A stretch of 64,000 bases of DNA from Mesostigma viride (Eukaryota; Streptophyta; Mesostigmatophyceae; Mesostigmatales; Mesostigmataceae): assembly GCA_009746045.1 (NCBI GenBank), contig RPFO01000015.1:1326529-1390528 (forward strand). The letters run 5' to 3'. The notes below the pieces were generated by a model. That model ran no database searches, was not told the DNA's origin, and worked only from the letters and a program-made list of their open reading frames with translations. The translations under genes were made by a program, and so were the position numbers. Shown piece after piece: positions 32,299 to 44,187 of the stretch (positions within the stretch are counted from its first letter, which is position 1; each line of letters starts with the position of its first letter).

Positions 32299-32322
32299 TA
32301 TATATATATATATATATATATA
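32299..32322. repeat. (TA)n microsatellite, LINE target
   Basis: About twelve TA units between two LINE fragments placed head to head. A related TATATATTAATTTTAATATATA stretch lies at the far side (31558-31586). Confidence 0.85.
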
Positions 32323-33144
32323 ACCAACTACTACTGGGACGCACTACATCGCGTGCATGGGTGGCCAGCAGAACCAGAACTGGTTCCTCTATCTCCATAC
32401 CGCTCTCCTCCGGGTGGTGTGTGCCATGGTTCGGTCGGTCTTTCCCCACTCCACCATCAAGTGCGAGGACGCGGATGGGGCCGCCCTCTACTCACCCAAC
32501 CACCGCCCCGACATTACCGTGCTTGACTACGACGGGCAGGGTTGCCACCTGCTCATCGATGTCTCCGTGGCTCGGCCGCTTTCCGGTCGCCACATCCTCC
32601 GGGCGGCTGTGGATGCCGGCGCTGCTGCCACTGTGGCTGAGCGCGACAAGTTTGCCTCCTACGGCAATGTGGGGCCCCACCGGGTCATCCCCTTTGTCCT
32701 TGAGGAGTTCGGGGCCATGGGCCCCAAGACAGCGGAGTTTTTCCACGAGTGCTGCCAGCGCCGTGAAGACCGCCTCGACCTCGAGGGTCAGACCGCCCCG
32801 TGGTCGGCCCGCACGTGGTCCTCGTATTGGCGGCAGCGCCTGTCACTCGCCCTCACTCGCACCGTGGCTGATGTGTTATTCCGCCGCACCCGGGCCGACT
32901 TTGTCGCGACCCATGCGGTCTAGATCCCTTCCAGGCCTGCATGCATGGTGGGCCGGCAGCGCTGTTGCTGCGTGTAGTTTTGTGATGTATAGTTAGTTGT
33001 ACCTTGTGCCGCTGGCGTGATCCTTGGATGTCTGTGTCAGATTACTATTAATTTCTTCAGGGTTATTCTCCCAGTTATCGGGTTTTTCCTTATGTTGCAT
33101 GCCTATCTCACCTCCGTAATCTATCATTCTCAATGAATATATAT
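32323..33144 (+). mobile_element. LINE 3' end inserted in the same TA tract (plus)
   Basis: Close to the LINE at 5600-8103, starting at its TACTACTGGG (7275 region) and ending TGAATATATATA. TATATAACCAAC before it and TATATAACCAC after it look like a target duplication. A tandem AGTT duplication in its 3' UTR (32991-32998) is absent from the other copy. Confidence 0.75.
32333..32923 (+). pseudogene. LINE CCHC finger end and RLE-like domain (fragment)
   Basis: Open reading of about 195 codons with H-Y-I-A-C (end of the finger), H-R-P-D-I...L-I-D-V-S-V and the W-S-S-Y-W-R-Q-R-L tail. It lacks RT because of 5' truncation. Unlike the 5600 copy, this part carries no frameshift. Confidence 0.8.
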
Positions 33145-33408
33145 AACCACTCATTGAGTGATAGGGCCGTGTGGGGTACCGGGGAGCCTTTCTTGAGTGA
33201 TGATGATTAAGTGATAAATTGAGTGATAAAATATTGGATTTCGTTTTTGCTACTGACGCACGTCACGTGGCAACCGTGACTTCCCGACCCCTGCCAACCC
33301 CGGCTCAGGGGTCGCGGGGCTTTAGGATGTCATAGAAATGCTGGCGCCTGTCACCGGTCACCCACAAAAACCACACCTGCATCAACATGTGAGACAGGGT
33401 TCTCATAT

Positions 33409-33470
33409 GGGGGAAAATTGGCCAGATAATTTGATATTAGTACTATACTTTCTCTGGCCAATTTTCCCCC
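33409..33470. terminator. Perfect 18 bp hairpin downstream of the 33561 gene
   Basis: The arms 33409-33426 and 33453-33470 are exact reverse complements (GGGGGAAAATTGGCCAGA), with a 26-base loop. It lies about 90 bases after the stop of the minus-strand gene. In mimivirus-like viruses such hairpins mark transcript ends. A weaker hairpin (TTATTGA...TCAATAA, about 33960) follows the next gene. A small palindromic repeat element is an alternative. Confidence 0.5.
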
Positions 33471-33560
33471 CTCCCTCATAACCCCTCAACAAACAAGCAA
33501 ACAACGCCACACACCAACCGCATGACTGTATTCGGAGGATGGCTTTGTTGTCACTCGCCT

Positions 33561-33929
33561 CTATGGGAGCTGCAAACGCTCCTTCACCTGATCAAACGTG
33601 GATGAGGAAATGGATTGTCTGCCAGTGACACAGCCGACCATTATGGATATGACGACCAAATCCTCGCACGCCTTTATAATCTCGTCAAGAGTCGCGTCGT
33701 CTCCAAGGGCGCACAGAGCAGCCGACGAGAAGATGCGCGGGTCGTCTAGCTGATCTAATTCTACCTGGTAGTTGTCCTCGTATGGATCGGGCTTTCCGGC
33801 GACAACGCAGGAAACTCGCGCCACTTCTGCAGCGTTGACGGATCGTCGCGTGCCGTTCTGGATGTACCCGCCGCTGCTCGGCTTGCAGGCCTCGATGCAG
33901 TTCAGAATGTCATTCATGGTTATGAACAT
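33561..33929 (-). CDS. Hypothetical protein, virus-like segment
   Basis: 122 residues from M-F-I-T-M-N-D-I (a start at the second Met, M-N-D-I, is equally possible). The protein is acidic, with a helical N-terminus (D-I-L-N-C-I-E-A-C) and a hydrophobic stretch near the end (D-L-V-V-I-S-I-M-V-G-C-V). I recognise no domain. The upstream spacer is AT-rich. Base composition is balanced and the frame intact, unlike the surrounding transposons. It shares direction and spacing with the gene at 34021. Confidence 0.5.
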   Translation of the reverse strand: MFITMNDILNCIEACKPSSGGYIQNGTRRSVNAAEVARVSCVVAGKPDPYEDNYQVELDQLDDPRIFSSAALCALGDDATLDEIIKACEDLVVISIMVGCVTGRQSISSSTFDQVKERLQLP

Positions 33930-34020
33930 GTTGGAATGTTATGAATTTGTGTAAGATAATTTATTGATCAATTCAATAATAGATGCCAATTACACTGAGT
34001 CATCACGCGTTAAATTCTGT

Positions 34021-34488
34021 CTACTTGTGATGGCACTTGCAATCGTCGAATCCGCGAATCTTCTCAAAACGTAAGACACACACAAACGACCTGAAACTCC
34101 CTACTGGTTTATAGTTGTCGGTATCCTCTGCCTCTCTATCAATGTGAACTAGACCGATCACTAGCTGTCCTCCGTGCCTGAACAGGTATGGGTCCTTGAG
34201 GTTGAAGAATGAATGCGAATTGATCGAGAATTCGTATAGAGGAATCCCTTCTCCGCCAATTTCCATTTGTTCTGTGCACAGAACGACGCATTCCCCCGGA
34301 TTTTGCTCACCTCCCAAAAAACTAGGAGACACTAGACCGATTATCTTGTAATCGTCGCGGTTTTCGACGAAATCAAATCCCACCCAATGAGCGCCCCCGC
34401 GCCATGTGCTGTCAATGACAGGTGCACGTGGGTCTGGTTTGATGTTGAAATAACACAACCCTGTTCTGCCGTCAATAGTCGGTGTCAT
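34021..34488 (-). CDS. Hypothetical protein, virus-like segment
   Basis: 155 residues from the ATG at 34488 (M-T-P-T-I-D-G). An open stretch upstream has no ATG. The sequence is rich in beta-strand patterns (L-C-Y-F-N-I, W-V-G-F-D-F, K-I-I-G-L-V, V-C-V-L-R-F) and ends D-D-C-K-C-H-H-K. No family is recognised. It is read in the same direction as its neighbours, with short AT-rich gaps. A compact beta-rich fold, for example a capsid-associated or lectin-like protein, is only a guess. Confidence 0.5.
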   Translation of the reverse strand: MTPTIDGRTGLCYFNIKPDPRAPVIDSTWRGGAHWVGFDFVENRDDYKIIGLVSPSFLGGEQNPGECVVLCTEQMEIGGEGIPLYEFSINSHSFFNLKDPYLFRHGGQLVIGLVHIDREAEDTDNYKPVGSFRSFVCVLRFEKIRGFDDCKCHHK

Positions 34489-34589
34489 TCCTTTAAAGTC
34501 GATCGACAACAAACTGGTAGAATGTTGGATAATCCATGGCTTTATTACAACTTATAAGAGATAATAGTTCTAGTCTTAACCCGTTAACT

Positions 34590-36319
34590 CTACGCCGGAG
34601 GCGGCGAGTACGTGAACGTCAGCTGGTTCGCGGCGATGTTGAGCTTTCCGGACGCTGTCGACGCCACGCCGGCCGCCACGTTCACCGTCGTGGGCGAGTG
34701 GGCGGTCGTGGGCGTGACCGTGATCGTGTACGTGGTTCCGGCGCTGCCCGAGAAACCCGTGACGGACCCGTTGGTCACCGCGACGTCCCCGGACGTGAAG
34801 CTCCCCGTGACGGATTCGGAGAAGGTGGCGGTCACCGAGACGGGGCTGGTCGCCGGGGTCGCGGTGGAAGTGGTCAGGCCGACGGTGAGAAGAATCGTCT
34901 GCGGAGTGCCCCACTTGTTCACGAGGTACGCGCGGATCAGTTCTAATTCGGCGGACGTCTTTTCGGTGCTGTATATCAGAATCTCGCCGATCCACCCGTC
35001 GAAGGCGCGGTAGGCGACGTTAGTATCCCCGCCGATATTCAAGGCGCCCGTGCACGTGATGGGGTCTGACCCGCTTTGAGAGCGGCTCGTGCGACCGTCG
35101 TAAAAAGTGACGAATCTGTTATCGACCGTGTTTACCGCCATCGCAAGGGTGTGCGGGTGGTCGTTACAAAATTCATAAGAGCCAGCAAAAGACATGTAAC
35201 CATAATTGGCGCCGCCGTTGTCCGTTGCTCTAGAGGACGCCATCAAGCGATTTTGATCCGGATGATAAAACACACGATACCCCTGGCCTGCACCTCCGGT
35301 TGCCGTCCCCGTGTCCGTTCCGATGATGTACCCTCTCATGGATCCCGTCCCCGGGTAGACGGTTGACGAAAGCTGTCTGGCGACCACGATGATGGATGCG
35401 TTGGTCCCGATAGAGCCCCAGAACGTGCTTCCCGATACCAAATTGCCCGAGAGGCTGTTGATGAAGCGGAGGGACGTCTTCCCGTTGAGCGCGGTAGTGT
35501 CCAATATGGGCGTCTTTGCGGAATTGGACTGGGACACGTAATATCCCGAGGCCAGGTTCTTCTTGTCGTTCATCCGCAGCACGTTCCCTCCCGCGGTGCT
35601 CTGGACGGAGGTTCCCGTCGTGTCGCTGAACAGGGTGGTGCCGTCCGACGGGTCGTACCAGGCGTACAGCGCTGGGTCGGCGGCTGGGTCGTACGAGTAC
35701 GTGAATGAAAGCGTGTTGGATGCCGTATGGCCATTCCCACTTGATGCATCTATCACTGTGTTTGCGCCCACGTTTACACTCGTAGACAAGTTTGCCATGG
35801 TCGGAGTGACGTCGAACGTGTACGAATTCCCGCTCCCAAGCAGGTTGGAGGCGGTCCCGTTGGTCACGGTGATGTCGCCTAACGCGAACCCCGTGACAGG
35901 TGTGCTGAACGTGGCGGACACGTTCACTGGGATCGAGGACGGCGTCGAGCCCGCGGTTGTCGCGAGAGTTGGAGGTGGCGAATACGTGAAGACTAGCGGA
36001 GTTGCAGCTCTGTTCGGCCCCCCTTCGCGTTGACCACCGCCCCTGCTCCGACGCCTACTGTGGTCGGCGACTAAGCGGTCGTGGGCGTCACTTGGAAGGA
36101 GTACGACGCCTCGCTGCCGGTCAGGTTGGCGATGGCCCCGTTGACGATGATAATATCGTCCAAGGCGAACCCCATGACCGGCTGGCTGAACGTCGCTGTA
36201 ACTGTAATTGGAGACGTGATAGGATATGTTCCGGCTGTAGTCGTTAAGTTTATGGAAGGCGCATGGACGCGCTTCTTTTTATTGATTAAAGCAGGACAGA
36301 CACCGTAATCAAAAGACAT
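34590..36319 (-). pseudogene. Ig-like / concanavalin-like repeat protein, broken
   Basis: The ATG at 36319 starts M-S-F-D-Y-G. An Ig-like repeat of the bacterial Big type (I-T-V-T-A-T-F-S-Q-P-V...V-T-P-T-T-A) covers about 36070-36260. TAG at 36071-36073 and a frame change at the C-run 36018-36023 interrupt it. The next Ig repeat is at about 35700-35960. A concanavalin/LamG-like domain follows (35690-34920; Y-A-W-Y-D-P-S-D, then G-W-I-G-E-I-L-I-Y and V-N-K-W-G-T), and a third Ig repeat runs to the TAA at 34590. This layout is common in surface or fibre proteins of bacteria, phages and large algal viruses. It would bind carbohydrate or other surfaces. Sequencing error in the C-run is possible. 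Confidence 0.65.
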
Positions 36320-36380
36320 GCTGCTGACATACTACATAAAACGATACTATTTTTTAGAACCTGGCAAAGGATACTGAAAC

Positions 36381-37358
<978 letters not shown>

Positions 37359-38296
37359 CCAATCCCTTCTTTTCTTTAGGGATCACATCCCCTGCCAGGG
37401 ACCCTTGAAGTAGCTTGAAATGTCCTTCACTCCAGCTTGAAGCTTGAACAGATGTCTTTAATGGCCATTGCCATTCCCCCAGCCTTTTCTTTTAAGGAAC
37501 TGGAAAAGAAACAGATCTGCCACAGGGAAAACCATTCCATGAGAAATGGATAAAAACCTATGGAAGTGGCATTTCAGAGTACCACCAGATATTAGAAACA
37601 CACAAAATTAAATACATACAGGTTAATTCTATGAGGTCTTCTCCCATCACCTCGGTAGAGCCTCCAGTACAATGACCTTCTGGCGGTGAGTTACACTAAT
37701 CCCAGATACTAATCCCATAAAACCCAGTACATATTCAATATCAGTACAATAAATCCATGACAATTAAAATACCACTTGACAAAGTAAGGCGTATTACAAT
37801 AGTTTGCCTGTCATTCTCTCAACAGGGGTCTATTGGCGCCCGTCTTACGGCGCCCGTCTACTTGCCAGATGGTAAACTGCCACAGCAAACAAATGACAAA
37901 ATGAAACACATAGGCAACAATTAAATCCTGCCCTGGGGAACTAGGGAAGTCTGAACAGGCAAACACCTGAACAGGCCAGCTTGTAGAAACATAATACCAG
38001 GGAATCGAACCCCGCCCTATAAACCCCAGTATGAAGGTTCCCAGACCATTGTGAGAAGTATGTACAAATATACATTCCTTTTAAAATAGAATACATGGTC
38101 TGTAATGGACCTGTCAACCTTGTGTAGTCAACAGCATGAACCCCAGCCAAAACCTGGCTGTATCCTGAATAAAATCAGAGTGAGTGTACCATGGTCCATG
38201 AGCCTTAGTACAGACTAAAATACAGGTATTATGCCAGTCACAATGCTGACACTACCACACAATCTGCTCTCCAATGCCCTATAACCAGGCACCAGC
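37359..38296 (-). other. Copia B 3' untranslated region with B-box-like motif
   Basis: No gene. On the minus strand GGTTCGATTCC (38001-38011) sits in a TATAGGGC...CCTGG block shared with copia A (4411-4435). A purine-rich tract lies next to the LTR. Confidence 0.6.
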
Positions 38297-38442
38297 TTAG
38301 ACAGCTTGCTGAGATGGGTCCATCAGAGACTGAAGAACCTTGTATTGCACTGCTGCCTTCTGCACTAGCTTGGTCAAAGCATCAGCAGGATTGTCAACCC
38401 CAGGGATATGCTCAATATTGGCCAAGGAGGACAATTCCTTAA

Positions 38443-40727
38443 GGGGACGGGACACCCCCGAATTTTTTGGCGCCAAAAAATTCGCGCCGGAGCCGAAGGT
38501 CACAAATTTCACGTGCACGGTGCGCGCACCCCTTGCGGAAGTGGCCATGGCGACTGCGTTCAGGCGAAACTACCACACTAGGGCAGGCGAAATGCAAAAA
38601 TTTTACTCGAATCTAAAAGGAGATGAGTTTATGATGTTAGTTTGTGGCGGAAATCAGCTGGTTTACAATATCGCTGTTGTTTTTTTATGCCATCGGCATG
38701 GGGGGTAATCTGAATTTTTTGGTCGCGCGGAATGAAATAGAATTCATGATAGCGGCTGTAAAATAGCGGTTTGGGGGGCTGTTCTGACCTTGAAGCAGGC
38801 ATGAATATCGGTTGCATCGAATTCTAAACCGAGCTGGTGCTTTTTGCCAGATTTTCGGCCATTATCGGTAAGTAATTGTTCAGACCTGCGCAGTGCGTGT
38901 CTGACCTGTCCATGGAAGAACGGCTGTTGTTGCGCGCCTGGGCGAGGGATTTACGAGGGCAAGGTACAGATTTGTCGCAAACGTTATCTGCTATCGGTGC
39001 TTTCTTCTATGAGCTCATCGTTCGAGGTTTGTTGCGTTCTTTTTGGGCAGTTTCCGCCAGCTAGCTCGCCGTCGCTTGCCGTTGTGGCGTCGAATACCTG
39101 GCAGCTTTAGATTGTTTTCGTTGATGTCGTGATCAGGGCCGCTTCAGTCGCAGCCTATAGCTCTTCGGTAAGGTATAAGGCATTTCATAAAACGTGTTCT
39201 GGCAAGGATGTTGTGCGTATGGACGCTTCTTGTTGTTTGAGAGTGACGCACCTCTCCTCACAGGCCGCAGCGGCATCACAGCGCTCATGCGGTGAAGGGC
39301 CGCCAATGGTTTCTTTGCATTTTATCGTGCAGGGATGGAAGTGTTATAGTGATGGTGATGTTGGAGATATTGCATTTGTGTGACTGCATGTAGATAGCTG
39401 GTACCAATGGTTGTTTGAGCTATCCTTTGTTATGATGATGTGACAAGACTACAATGTGCTGAGCCAACCATGGTTGACATGCATGACTGCATGCAAGCTA
39501 TATATACCATGTTCTTACTTGGTTCCTTGCCCTCCATAGTCCCAGTTTGTCATCCATGCCGGGGAGGACAGTTTAGGAGGTGTTGTTGTGTTGATTAGCT
39601 TGGTTGGCATCAACCTTACACTCTAACCTGGGAGAAACATAGGAAATGCCGCTTAGGCATGTTAGGGCTACCATCGTCAAGGCTATGCACATATTTACAA
39701 GGCTGGCCATGCTGGAGGGATGATGAAGACATATGAGGGGCGTGGCCACCCCTTTGTACTTTGTAAACATACTCTGCATGGTTTTGGTGCATGTTGGATG
39801 GCATATTAAGTGGCACTGTGGGGTTACTAACTTACTGAGTGGTCCTTAGCGCCTTGTCATGTGGTCATATAGGAAACCCATCAACTTGAGCAGTTCTTGT
39901 CGCAATGACCCCCCACATTGAGCATGCGTTGCCATCAGCGTGCAAGAGTTGATTATATGTGCTTTGGTCAGTTTGCAGATATCTTTGATGAAGAAGGAGG
40001 TGCTAGTGTGGCTAAATGGTTACTCTAATTTCCTTGTAGCGTCTACATGGGTGGCCGTCTTGGAATGGTTGTAACTTGGGCAGTTCTTGTCAGAATGGCG
40101 TCAAACCTTGAACATAGGAGGTACCATATGTGCAGAGAATGGTAGTATGTGGTTTGGCCAGTTTTCATGAGGCTTAGATGTATAAAGGGGTGTTAGTGTG
40201 GTTAAATACTAGCTAAAACCTCCCTTAGCTTCGTCACAGGTGGCAATCTAGTAATATCCATCAAATAGGGCTGCGCTTGTCAGAATGACCTAAAAATTTG
40301 GGGCTGCATGTCCCCCAACCTCTAGTATTTGGGAATATATGATTTGGCCCTATTCCATGTGTTTATGATTTGATATATTTTTTTTTCATTAAAAAAGTAC
40401 CCTTTTTGCGGGAAAATCCATCAATGTGTGTAAACATGATTATTTTGTGCTCAAAATTAGGTAGCATTTCTCAAAAGTCAGGGAACTATATGGGAATATA
40501 TGATTTGGTCCCAATATGTTTGCCCACTGCCCTAGGAAAAATGTGACTAGAATAGCGTCTTTTTCTATTTTTAGCGCGTTACCGGTGTCCTGTGGGGGCT
40601 AGTACCCCCCCAAGTGGCTGGAATTTTTTTTTTTAATCATATTAATGGTCCCCAATCATCATTGGATTTTTAGCACATGCATAGGTATGGTTTCCAGAAA
40701 AGTGCCCTTTAGGGGTGTCCCCTCCCC
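38443..40727. mobile_element. TTAA transposon 1 (piggyBac/Kolobok-type, non-autonomous)
   Basis: 2285 bp between TTAA copies at 38439-38442 and 40728-40731. Terminal inverted repeats: GGGGACGGGACACCCC on the left, GGGGAGGGGACACCCC on the right (reverse complement). A perfect 24 bp palindrome sits just inside the left end (38460-38483). Three diverged units of about 187 bp, each with a CTTGTCAGAATGACC-like word, lie at 39845-40390. No transposase is seen. Removing it plus one TTAA restores the copia B RNase H frame (L-L-L-K-E-L). Confidence 0.85.
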
Positions 40728-43700
40728 TTAAGAAGGAGATAATCCAAGTCCCTACTTCTGGCCATCTGCCTGTGCACAAACTGCACCATCCCCATGGAGT
40801 CTGTTTTGAGAAGAGTGGTGACCTGAAGTGGCCAAGGAGTGTTAGAAGTCATCTGATGAAGCAACTCCTTCAGATAAAGGCTTGTGTGAATTCCTTCACA
40901 AATAGCCCTGCATTCAGCCACATCACTGCTGACAGCCGCCCGTTTGTGCAGGCGACTAAACCAGCTCACCAAACTCCCCAGGCCTTCCTGTCTGAGCACA
41001 AAGAGCCCTGCAGCCCTGCCCCTGACCTTGGAAACCTGCCTGCTGTCCATTGAGCTATCCACATACAGCTCCATGCAAATGGGTTGTGATAAATCCACTG
41101 CAGACAACAGAATGCCAGATGAAGCCCTGACCTGGTCAGCCACCTTGTCAGACCCGAGCTCCATCAGCATGTCAGGCAACCTGGCTATGACCATAAGGTC
41201 TGGCCTGGAAATGCCTGCCACCCAAGCAACCATGCCCCTCACCATGGGACACAGTGCCTGTGTGATGACTGGAGGAAGCTTGCTAATGAGGGTCTCTTGA
41301 TAATCATTGCCCCCCACCAGCAGCATACGCCACTCCCCCCCCTTCTTCACCAGTGTGGCCTCCATGCCCACAAACAGCAGAGGCTCATTCTCCACCTGCC
41401 ATTGCTCCCTACCCAGAGGAAACTTGGACTTAATGATGGAGATCAGCTCCTTAAGCCACGACGTGGGAGCCAGCAGGTGCAGGTCGTCCCCGTGCAGCGA
41501 AGCATACACTGGTAGGCCTTCCCATTGCCCCAGAAACAGACAGGGGTCTACAGGAGAGACCTTCAAGTTGCAATGCTCCTTCAGGAAACGGTTGAGAGTC
41601 TCCCTCCAGATTATTGGACTTGACCTCAGGCCCTCCAGGCCCTTGAGGATTTTAAGGAACTCAGTGTGAATGTCCCTTTTCCATACAGCAGGCACCCTAA
41701 CATAGAAAGGCGTCTTGCCCTCCCACTTTTCCTGTGCCACATCTGCATCCCCCTCCAGAAATGCCCTCTTGAAGTCTACCACCACTGAGCCATAGTCCAA
41801 GCCCTTGTTGAGAAGGCCTAGAAATACACACAGCAGCAGCCTCCAAGTGTCATGCAGCATGCCAGGGGTGTACAACTCCTCAGCAGTGCACTCACCAGTA
41901 CCCTTGAACTCATTCAGCACTGGCCTGACATGTGGTACCTTGACCCCGTCCACCTCCTTCATCTTGATGACAAACTTGAGCTTGAGTAGACGTCGTGCAG
42001 GAGGCAGGTCATTGACAGGTTCCACGCATTTCTTGGAGATCCAGTCCTCCCCAGATTTAATCAGACCCAGTGTGACCTGGGGACACATAATGGGAGAGGA
42101 CATGAGCTTCACCAGGCCTTGGTAGTTGATAGGGCTGTGTCCAGCAAGTGAGTGAGGACCAATGCCCAAACTGCTTGGATGACTAGCAGCTGGCAATATG
42201 AGGTCATCAACCAAGGGCTCCTGCCCCTGGCACACTTGCACACGCTTAACCGTCCTGGTTACTGCACGTGATAGGTGAGTGGTCCTGAAATTAATCAGTG
42301 GGACCTGACCAGCCCCTTCCTTAGTCAGGAGAGAGGACGTGATCACTACCCGGCCATCCTGGCATAGGAAATTCTGCCCCAGAAGAGCAGGTCCCTGATA
42401 GCCCTCCAAGACACAAAATGCAGTGTCCTGTCCAAGGATAGGAATAGATACCTCACCCAGTACCTTCACGTGTACCCCGCCACTGAAGTCAGACACAAAC
42501 TAATAGCTGGGTTCAGTCATGCTGTACCCTGCTGCAGCTCTGGTCCCAATGATGGAAACCTGAGAATTAGTGTCTACCTCTAAGGCAGTGTCCAGCCCCA
42601 GATTGCCATGCCACCTGAGCTTGGCTACCTTGGGCTGCTTCTTGGCTCTTTGCAGAGCCCCAATCAATCCAGCCAAACTAGTCCCCCTGGGCTTGGTTAG
42701 AGCCTTGGGCTTGACAGTTGACTCCCCAGCTGTTGACCTTGCAGCCTGTTCAACAAGTACTTCTGCAGCCTGGCCAGGGCTGACAGATTCCCCTGCAACA
42801 GATGTGGTCGTTGCGTCAGTGATGTCACTTGGGACCTGAAAATCCTGCAGATCCTGTGAGCCTTGTGCCTGACTGCCCTCATTCATCAGGTTAGGCTTGA
42901 CATATGACCAACTCAGCCGGTGTACATGCTTTGGTTCGTCCTCCATGCTGACCAAGCATGCGTGGCTAGCTTCATCAACCTGGGTAACCACCCCAGGACT
43001 CCAGCTACCACGTTTGCCATACAGGCTCGGTTCCTTCCAAGCTAATACCTTCTGACCCACTGTTGGCTCCAGCATCTTCCAACCCCGGTCCTTCTCCCTC
43101 AGCTTGGCAAAGGTGACATGTGCAGCATGTTTCCAGCCCTCCAGCACATGTGGTGGGCACAGGCCATGATATAGACCCATTGGGCTGACAGCAACTCCAT
43201 CATAGTAGAAATTGACCCTGCTGTTCAGCTGCTGCTCCACGTTCCTCAACCATGCACTCCTGACAAGTGCAGGTGCAGACAAGGGTACCCAGTCTTCAGA
43301 GATGATCAATTTCTTGACCTCCTGGATTGCCCTCTCTATAGCACCCTGCTGCCCATGAGCCTCCCTAGGTGTAACCAGCAACTCAGGAAGGGTGGGATCA
43401 CCCTTGAGATGCTGAAACTGCATGTCCACCTGGATCCTTGTGGTAGGAAACTTGGCTCTTACATTCTGCAGGGCAGCCAGCAAGTACCTGTTCTTCATAG
43501 AAGGTAAATGCTCTAGCACCTTGTACTTTGTGTACCTGTCCACGCACACCAACAGTTGCATGCCCCTGATGTGTTGGATATCACATTGCAGATCACCAAT
43601 GCCCTGAGGTAGAGCTTTGGCATGTGATTTCCTGGGCTTGTTGGAGGACAACTGGCACTTACACCGTGAGGCAGCTTGCTGACACGCCTTGAGAAGGGGT

Positions 43701-44187
43701 GCACTGCCCATACGGAAGGCAAAGTTGTTTGACAGAGAAGTGGCATGCCCAAACATGTTGTGGATTCGGGCACCCAACTCCTGGTACACGGAGGAAGCAG
43801 TCCCTGGCACAGTCAGGACTGTGCTGTCAGGTTGTCCAGCATCACCATGCTGACTTCCATCCTGTTCTGACTCAGAGCCTGAGTCACCCTGCTCATGCCC
43901 AACACCTGGACCGCCAGCAGGGACCACATGCATACCACCAGAGGCCTTCACACCCCTCTGTGGTTGTACATTGGTTTCTCTCAAAATGAGAGGTCCACCC
44001 TCGTGCCCAGCACAAGGATGCATGGGGTCAGACATTCTTACAGCTGCACCAGCTGTCAAGGACGTCTTCATAGGAACCTGTACCTCTCCAGGTGACCTGG
44101 GGCCATCCTGAACCCGGAGATCACCCTCTTGTTGCCCAGATATAAAATCTGCATTGGAGCACCTGGCCTCCCCTTGGGGTGAATTAA

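Larger units (their letters stand above)
33145..36360 (-). other. Virus-like or horizontally acquired segment inside G1b
   Basis: Three minus-strand genes lie close together (gaps of 91 and about 100 bp), separated by AT-rich spacers, with a perfect hairpin after the last one. No retroelement protein occurs here. The Ig-like/ConA-like gene is typical of bacteria, phages and large algal viruses. Outer ends are unclear: the left follows directly on a LINE target repeat, and the right meets the G1b gag leader near 36360. 33145-33560 has no gene. Origin from a giant or Polinton-like virus is an inference. Confidence 0.45.
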
